Below, piece after piece: positions 60,525-64,000 of a DNA stretch of 64,000 nucleotides. The notes beneath the pieces are model-generated. The model was not told where the DNA came from and did not search any database. It worked only from the letters and a program-made list of their open reading frames with translations. The stretch is from contig ONIO01000001.1 in NCBI GenBank assembly GCA_900317915.1, positions 124,001 to 188,000 of the forward strand. The letters are read 5' to 3'. Origin of the DNA: an uncultured Lachnospiraceae bacterium (lineage in GTDB: Bacteria; Bacillota; Clostridia; Lachnospirales; Lachnospiraceae). Both the position numbers and the translations under genes were made by a program. Each line of letters begins with the position of its first letter. Positions within the stretch are counted from its first letter, which is position 1.

Positions 60525-60965
60525 ATGTCAGCGAAAAAAAGCGTCAATGTAGTCATCGGAGACAAACTCTACACTCTTAGTGGCTATGAAGAAAAGGAAT
60601 ATTTAGAGCAGGTTGCATCCTACATCAATGGTAAGATTGATGAGAATAAACAGCTAGATTACTATAAGAGACTTTCTAGTGATATGCGTACTGTTCTATT
60701 AGAATTAAATATTGCAGACGATTACTTCAAGGCTCGTGAGCGTGTACTTAGCACAGATGAGAATATGAAGTATAAGGACCAGGAGATTACTAATCTGAAG
60801 CACGAGTTGGTTCAGAATCAGCTTCGTACAGCTGATTTAGAGAAACAGTTAAGAGCGCTTCAGGACGAGAATCGTGAGCTTCGTCTGAATAAGACAAGAT
60901 TAGAAGCATCTCTAGAGGATGCCCTTTTAGGTTCAAACACACCTACAGATTCCACAGCAACGTAA
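60525..60965 (+). CDS. zapA: Cell division protein ZapA
   Basis: FtsZ-ring stabiliser of 146 residues. The N-terminal ZapA domain is VNVVIGDKLYTLSGYEEKEY followed by QVASYINGKIDE and a helix with LLELNIADDYFKA. Residues about 85-135 form a coiled coil (LKHELVQNQLRTADLEKQLR). The length exceeds the about 85-residue Bacillus ZapA because of this coiled-coil tail, as common in clostridia. GAGGAGG precedes the ATG. Confidence 0.9.
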   Translation: MSAKKSVNVVIGDKLYTLSGYEEKEYLEQVASYINGKIDENKQLDYYKRLSSDMRTVLLELNIADDYFKARERVLSTDENMKYKDQEITNLKHELVQNQLRTADLEKQLRALQDENRELRLNKTRLEASLEDALLGSNTPTDSTAT

Positions 60966-60986
60966 TTATAATTTTGTATGTAAGGG

Positions 60987-61022
60987 GGACAGATCCAGAT
61001 TTGGATTTGTCCTTGTTTTTTA
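60987..61022 (+). terminator. Intrinsic terminator after zapA
   Basis: GGACAGATCC (60987-60996) pairs with GGATTTGTCC (61003-61012, one G-U), followed by TTGTTTTTT. Its position before 61037 argues against an earlier start for the next gene. Confidence 0.85.
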
Positions 61023-61036
61023 ATAGGTTTGAAAAT

Positions 61037-63193
61037 ATGAGTAAAAAAGGATTGGAATTACTAGCCCCAGCAGGCACTTTAGAAGTATTTAAAAATGTTG
61101 TTGCCCAGGGCGCAGATGCAGTATATTTTGGCGGAAATGCATTCGGCGCACGAGCATATGCAGGTAATTTAAGTTTCGAAGAAAGCGAAGAGGCGATTTC
61201 CTATGCCCACCTGAATGGAGCGAAAACTTATTTAACTGTAAATACTCTTATTAAAAATCGTGAGATGGATGTCCTTTATGAGTACTTGCGTCGCTATTAT
61301 GAGATGGGAGTAGACGGTGTCTTAGTACAGGATCTTGGCGTTTTAAAAATGGTGAAGGATTTCTTCCCTAATATGGCCATTCATGCATCCACACAGCTAT
61401 CTACAGTGTCTTCCTATGGAAGTAAATTCTTATTAGATCAGGGCGTAGAGAGAGTCGTCGCAGCTAGAGAATTATCCCTAAAGGAATTGAAGCATATCTA
61501 TGACACTACAGGCATGGAAATTGAAGCCTTTGTTCATGGAGCTCTATGTGTCTGCTATTCTGGCCAGTGTCTTATGAGTAGTTTCCTAGGCGGTCGTTCT
61601 GGTAACCGTGGTCGCTGTGCCCAGCCTTGTCGCTTGGAGTACTCTGTATGTGATGGTAATTTGACAAATGTAAACCAACCGGGACCGTACATGTTAAGTC
61701 CAAAGGATTACTGTCTCATAGATTATCTCCCAGAAATGGATGAAGCGGGAGTATATTCTTTTAAAATTGAAGGCCGAATGAAATCTGTTGAGTATGCATC
61801 CACAGTTGTTTCTATCTATAGAGAGGTTTTTGATCGCTATTTATCTGATGGAAAAGAGAACTATAAAGTCACTGACCGAGAGCATGAATTACTTTTGGAT
61901 GCAGGTTCTAGAAATGGCTTCACCAGTCTCTATCTTACGAAGAAAAATGGTAAGGAGATGATGAGCTTTAAGGATTCTAGTCATGAAAAGAATACGCTTT
62001 CTATTGAGAAAGAGATTCCAAAGCTTCCAATTGAGATGTCTGCATATCTAGAAACAGGCATGCCTGCACAGTTAAGTGTATTTTATAAGGATGTTGTGGT
62101 TTCTGTAGAAGGTGATATGGTTGAAAAAGCCCAGAAAAATCCTCTTGAAAAGGCCACTGTACAAAAACAACTTAAGAAACTTGGCTCTACACCATTTATC
62201 TGCTCAGAACCTATGATTACAATTTCTGAAGATGCCTTTCTGGGTGTGAAGTCCTTAAATGAATTACGTAGAAAAGCAATTGATCAGCTGATTTATGAGA
62301 CCAGCGGTGTAGATGGACGACAGGCGTTGCCTTTTAAGGAGGCCTATACATCTGATGCACTATATGAGAAGAGTAAGCCAAGAGATATCCCGTCGGTTTA
62401 CATTTCCATCCGTACCATAGAACAGATGAAGACAGTGCTAGCCTATGGACTCCTGGGTGCCACCTATATCATTCCATTTGAGGCTTTGTATGATAAAGGT
62501 CAGTGGATGCCTCTCTTAGAGAAAGTAAAGATGATTGATTCCGATTCTAAGTTAATCTTTGATCTACCAGAAGTTCTTCGAAAGTGTACTATTGATGACT
62601 TACTGAATCATGGATTTAAGGAAATTATCAATGCTTTTGATGGGTTCCGTGCTCACTCTGTAGATGGCCTTGGATTACTGGATTCTTTCGGAATTTCTCA
62701 TGAAAGAATTCTTCTATCCTCTCGTGTGTATACCTGGTCGAATCTGACCATTCAGCATTACAGAGAATTGGGATATGTGATGAATGAGATTCCTGTGGAA
62801 TTAACGGAGAAGGAACTTATGCATCGCAATAATCAGCAGTCGATTCTGCCTGTTTATGGTCGTACAACCCTTATGATTAAGGCGGACTGTACCCACCAGA
62901 ATGTGAAAGGCTGTGATAAGAAGTCAGAGATACTATATCTAAATGATCGAAAAGATGTGGACTTTCCTGTTTGGAATCGTTGCTCAATCTGCATGAATTA
63001 TATTTATAATAGTAGACCTTACAGTATTCTAGATCTGATAGGGGAAAATCATCTTGGCGTAAAGGGTCACTTGATTACCTTTACTCTTGAAGATGAGAGA
63101 GAAGTGAAGCAGGTCCTCTATTCATATTGCAATCATACAATAGATGCTATAGATGAATTTACCAGAGGGCATTACAAAAAGGGTGTGCAATAA
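61037..63193 (+). CDS. U32 family peptidase (DUF3656-containing)
   Basis: A 718-residue protein of peptidase family U32. The start at 61037 (MSKKGLELLAPAGTLEVFKN) fits the family and follows the zapA terminator. The signature EAFVHGALCVCYSGQCLMSS is near residue 175-195, followed by GGRSGNRGRCAQPCRLEY. Cysteines in these motifs and late ones (CTHQNVKGC, CSICMN) may bind a cluster; relatives act in RNA modification (RlhA/TrhP type) as well as in proteolysis. The middle contains a DUF3656-like region. Which activity applies here is unknown. The next gene's ATG overlaps its stop region by no bases. Confidence 0.88.
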   Translation: MSKKGLELLAPAGTLEVFKNVVAQGADAVYFGGNAFGARAYAGNLSFEESEEAISYAHLNGAKTYLTVNTLIKNREMDVLYEYLRRYYEMGVDGVLVQDLGVLKMVKDFFPNMAIHASTQLSTVSSYGSKFLLDQGVERVVAARELSLKELKHIYDTTGMEIEAFVHGALCVCYSGQCLMSSFLGGRSGNRGRCAQPCRLEYSVCDGNLTNVNQPGPYMLSPKDYCLIDYLPEMDEAGVYSFKIEGRMKSVEYASTVVSIYREVFDRYLSDGKENYKVTDREHELLLDAGSRNGFTSLYLTKKNGKEMMSFKDSSHEKNTLSIEKEIPKLPIEMSAYLETGMPAQLSVFYKDVVVSVEGDMVEKAQKNPLEKATVQKQLKKLGSTPFICSEPMITISEDAFLGVKSLNELRRKAIDQLIYETSGVDGRQALPFKEAYTSDALYEKSKPRDIPSVYISIRTIEQMKTVLAYGLLGATYIIPFEALYDKGQWMPLLEKVKMIDSDSKLIFDLPEVLRKCTIDDLLNHGFKEIINAFDGFRAHSVDGLGLLDSFGISHERILLSSRVYTWSNLTIQHYRELGYVMNEIPVELTEKELMHRNNQQSILPVYGRTTLMIKADCTHQNVKGCDKKSEILYLNDRKDVDFPVWNRCSICMNYIYNSRPYSILDLIGENHLGVKGHLITFTLEDEREVKQVLYSYCNHTIDAIDEFTRGHYKKGVQ

Positions 63194-64000
63194 ATGGTTT
63201 CTATCGTAACAACAATTTCTCGATTTACGCTATTAATATGGGCCGGAATCTATATGCTAGATTCCTTTGGCTTAATGAAGCGAAACATACGACCTCGGAG
63301 AGAAAATTATCTCTATTACAAGCAGAGAATCACGATCCTTATTTTTATGATAAATGCAGGTTTTGTTCTCTTTTTGAATACCCAGGATATTACCTACCTT
63401 ATTTTAATGGTATGTGAATTTGCCTTTTTCCAAGTATTGTTTTTTATCTATACGAAATTATATCGAGGGATAGAACGAACCCTTGTGAATCACATGGCAT
63501 TTTTGCTCTGTGTTGGCTTTGTAATTCAGTCAAGGCTTAGTACGAAGACTGCAATTCGACAGTTTATAATTGCATCAGTATCCCTTGTGATTACGGCATT
63601 TATCCCACTTGTAATTCGATCGATTGATGATTTTTCTCGCTTTGAATTACTCTACGGGGTTCTTGGAATTGGTCTTTTGGCTTCCGTATTTGTATTAGGA
63701 TCTACCGAGTATGGAGCGAAACTATCTCTCAATTTTGGTGTGGTATCCATCCAACCAACAGAATTTGTAAAGCTCTTATTCGTTCTCTTTCTTGCCAGTG
63801 GTTTATATGAGGCCAGTCAATCGAATAATAGTGAGCGGATTTTTCGAATCGTTCTCATTGTGGCTCTAATACACATTGGGATCCTTGTCCTTTGTAAGGA
63901 TTTGGGAAGCGCATCCATCTTGTTTGTTGTGCTACTCATTATGACTTACTACTATAAGAGAGATATACGAATTTTACTAGTAGGCTTTCTGTCGGTGTCT
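63194..64000 (+). CDS. FtsW/RodA/SpoVE family protein (3' end outside window)
   Basis: The frame opens with ATG 63194, right after the U32 gene stop, and runs off the window (269 codons). It is strongly hydrophobic with about six membrane segments. The family hallmark QPTEFVKLLFVLFLA is at about residue 192-206, and LCKDLGSASI near 238. The hallmark lies some 50 residues later than in classical FtsW or RodA, so there is an N-terminal extension. Likely a peptidoglycan polymerase (SEDS) acting in division, elongation or spore formation; the downstream gene that could tell which is outside the window. Confidence 0.88.
   Translation, partial: MVSIVTTISRFTLLIWAGIYMLDSFGLMKRNIRPRRENYLYYKQRITILIFMINAGFVLFLNTQDITYLILMVCEFAFFQVLFFIYTKLYRGIERTLVNHMAFLLCVGFVIQSRLSTKTAIRQFIIASVSLVITAFIPLVIRSIDDFSRFELLYGVLGIGLLASVFVLGSTEYGAKLSLNFGVVSIQPTEFVKLLFVLFLASGLYEASQSNNSERIFRIVLIVALIHIGILVLCKDLGSASILFVVLLIMTYYYKRDIRILLVGFLSVS

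Noticed and set aside
60974..61036. Earlier start for the U32 peptidase
   Set aside because: The segment overlaps the zapA terminator and gives a non-family N-terminus.

Overview
The window is a compact, low-to-mid GC chromosomal segment from an anaerobic, motile member of the Firmicutes, most likely a Lachnospiraceae-type clostridium. The inference rests on PolC-type DNA polymerase, an Rnf complex in the order C-D-G-E-A-B, a sodium-pumping decarboxylase operon, the nusA-rnpM-ylxQ-infB-rbfA-nrnA-truB-ribF-rpsO-pnp order, proB/5-FCL/miaB linkage, a flagellar operon tail and clear GGAGG-type ribosome binding sites. Almost every gene is on the plus strand; the only clear minus-strand gene is the yprB-like nuclease gene (48371-49465). 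No transposase, CRISPR array, rRNA or phage module was seen. The only repeat family found is a short palindromic element present twice (4139-4238 and 10241-10316).

Layout. 1-3472: end of a flagellar/chemotaxis operon (fliA cut by the window edge, fapA, two small accessory genes), followed by a membrane-anchored MltG-like protein (3487-4107). 4108-4430 is a 323-base gap with a palindromic repeat and a strongly structured leader before rpsB. 4431-20233: rpsB, tsf, a polysaccharide deacetylase, bactofilin, pyrH, frr, uppS, cdsA, dxr, rseP, ispG, polC and pheA, which together serve translation start-up, envelope lipid and isoprenoid synthesis and replication. 20251-23977: a DUF815 ATPase, the infC-rpmI-rplT operon behind an attenuator-type leader, and galE. 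23978-24370 is a 393-base gap with a terminator, a promoter, a single tRNA-Glu gene, its terminator and another hairpin. 24371-35691: the rimP-nusA-infB-type operon to pnp. 35737-37090: scpAB.

37313-42456 is a five-gene biotin-dependent decarboxylase/sodium pump operon that encodes both a 12S/MmdA-type and a 5S/OadA-type carboxyltransferase, a free biotin carrier, the OadB membrane pump and an OadG-like lipoprotein. It is followed by a MurR/RpiR regulator and a flavoprotein, then cmk-ispH-rpsA-cheR. 49662-54774 is the complete rnfCDGEAB operon, which couples ferredoxin:NAD oxidoreduction to ion transport. With the decarboxylase it gives two ion-motive systems 7 kb apart. 54952-64000 holds proB, 5-formyl-THF cycloligase, miaB, a NusG-domain-II protein, a Gx-type membrane protein, ruvAB, zapA, a U32 peptidase and the start of an FtsW/RodA-family gene cut by the window end.

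Most notable observations: NusA has a tandem duplication of its RNA-polymerase-binding N-terminal domain; the decarboxylase operon has a transcarboxylase-like subunit set; the palindromic element occurs twice with one nearly perfect 75-base core; several ribosomal protein operons (rpsB, infC, rpsO) have foldable leaders; infC appears to start at AUU. All calls are from reading the sequence without database searches.
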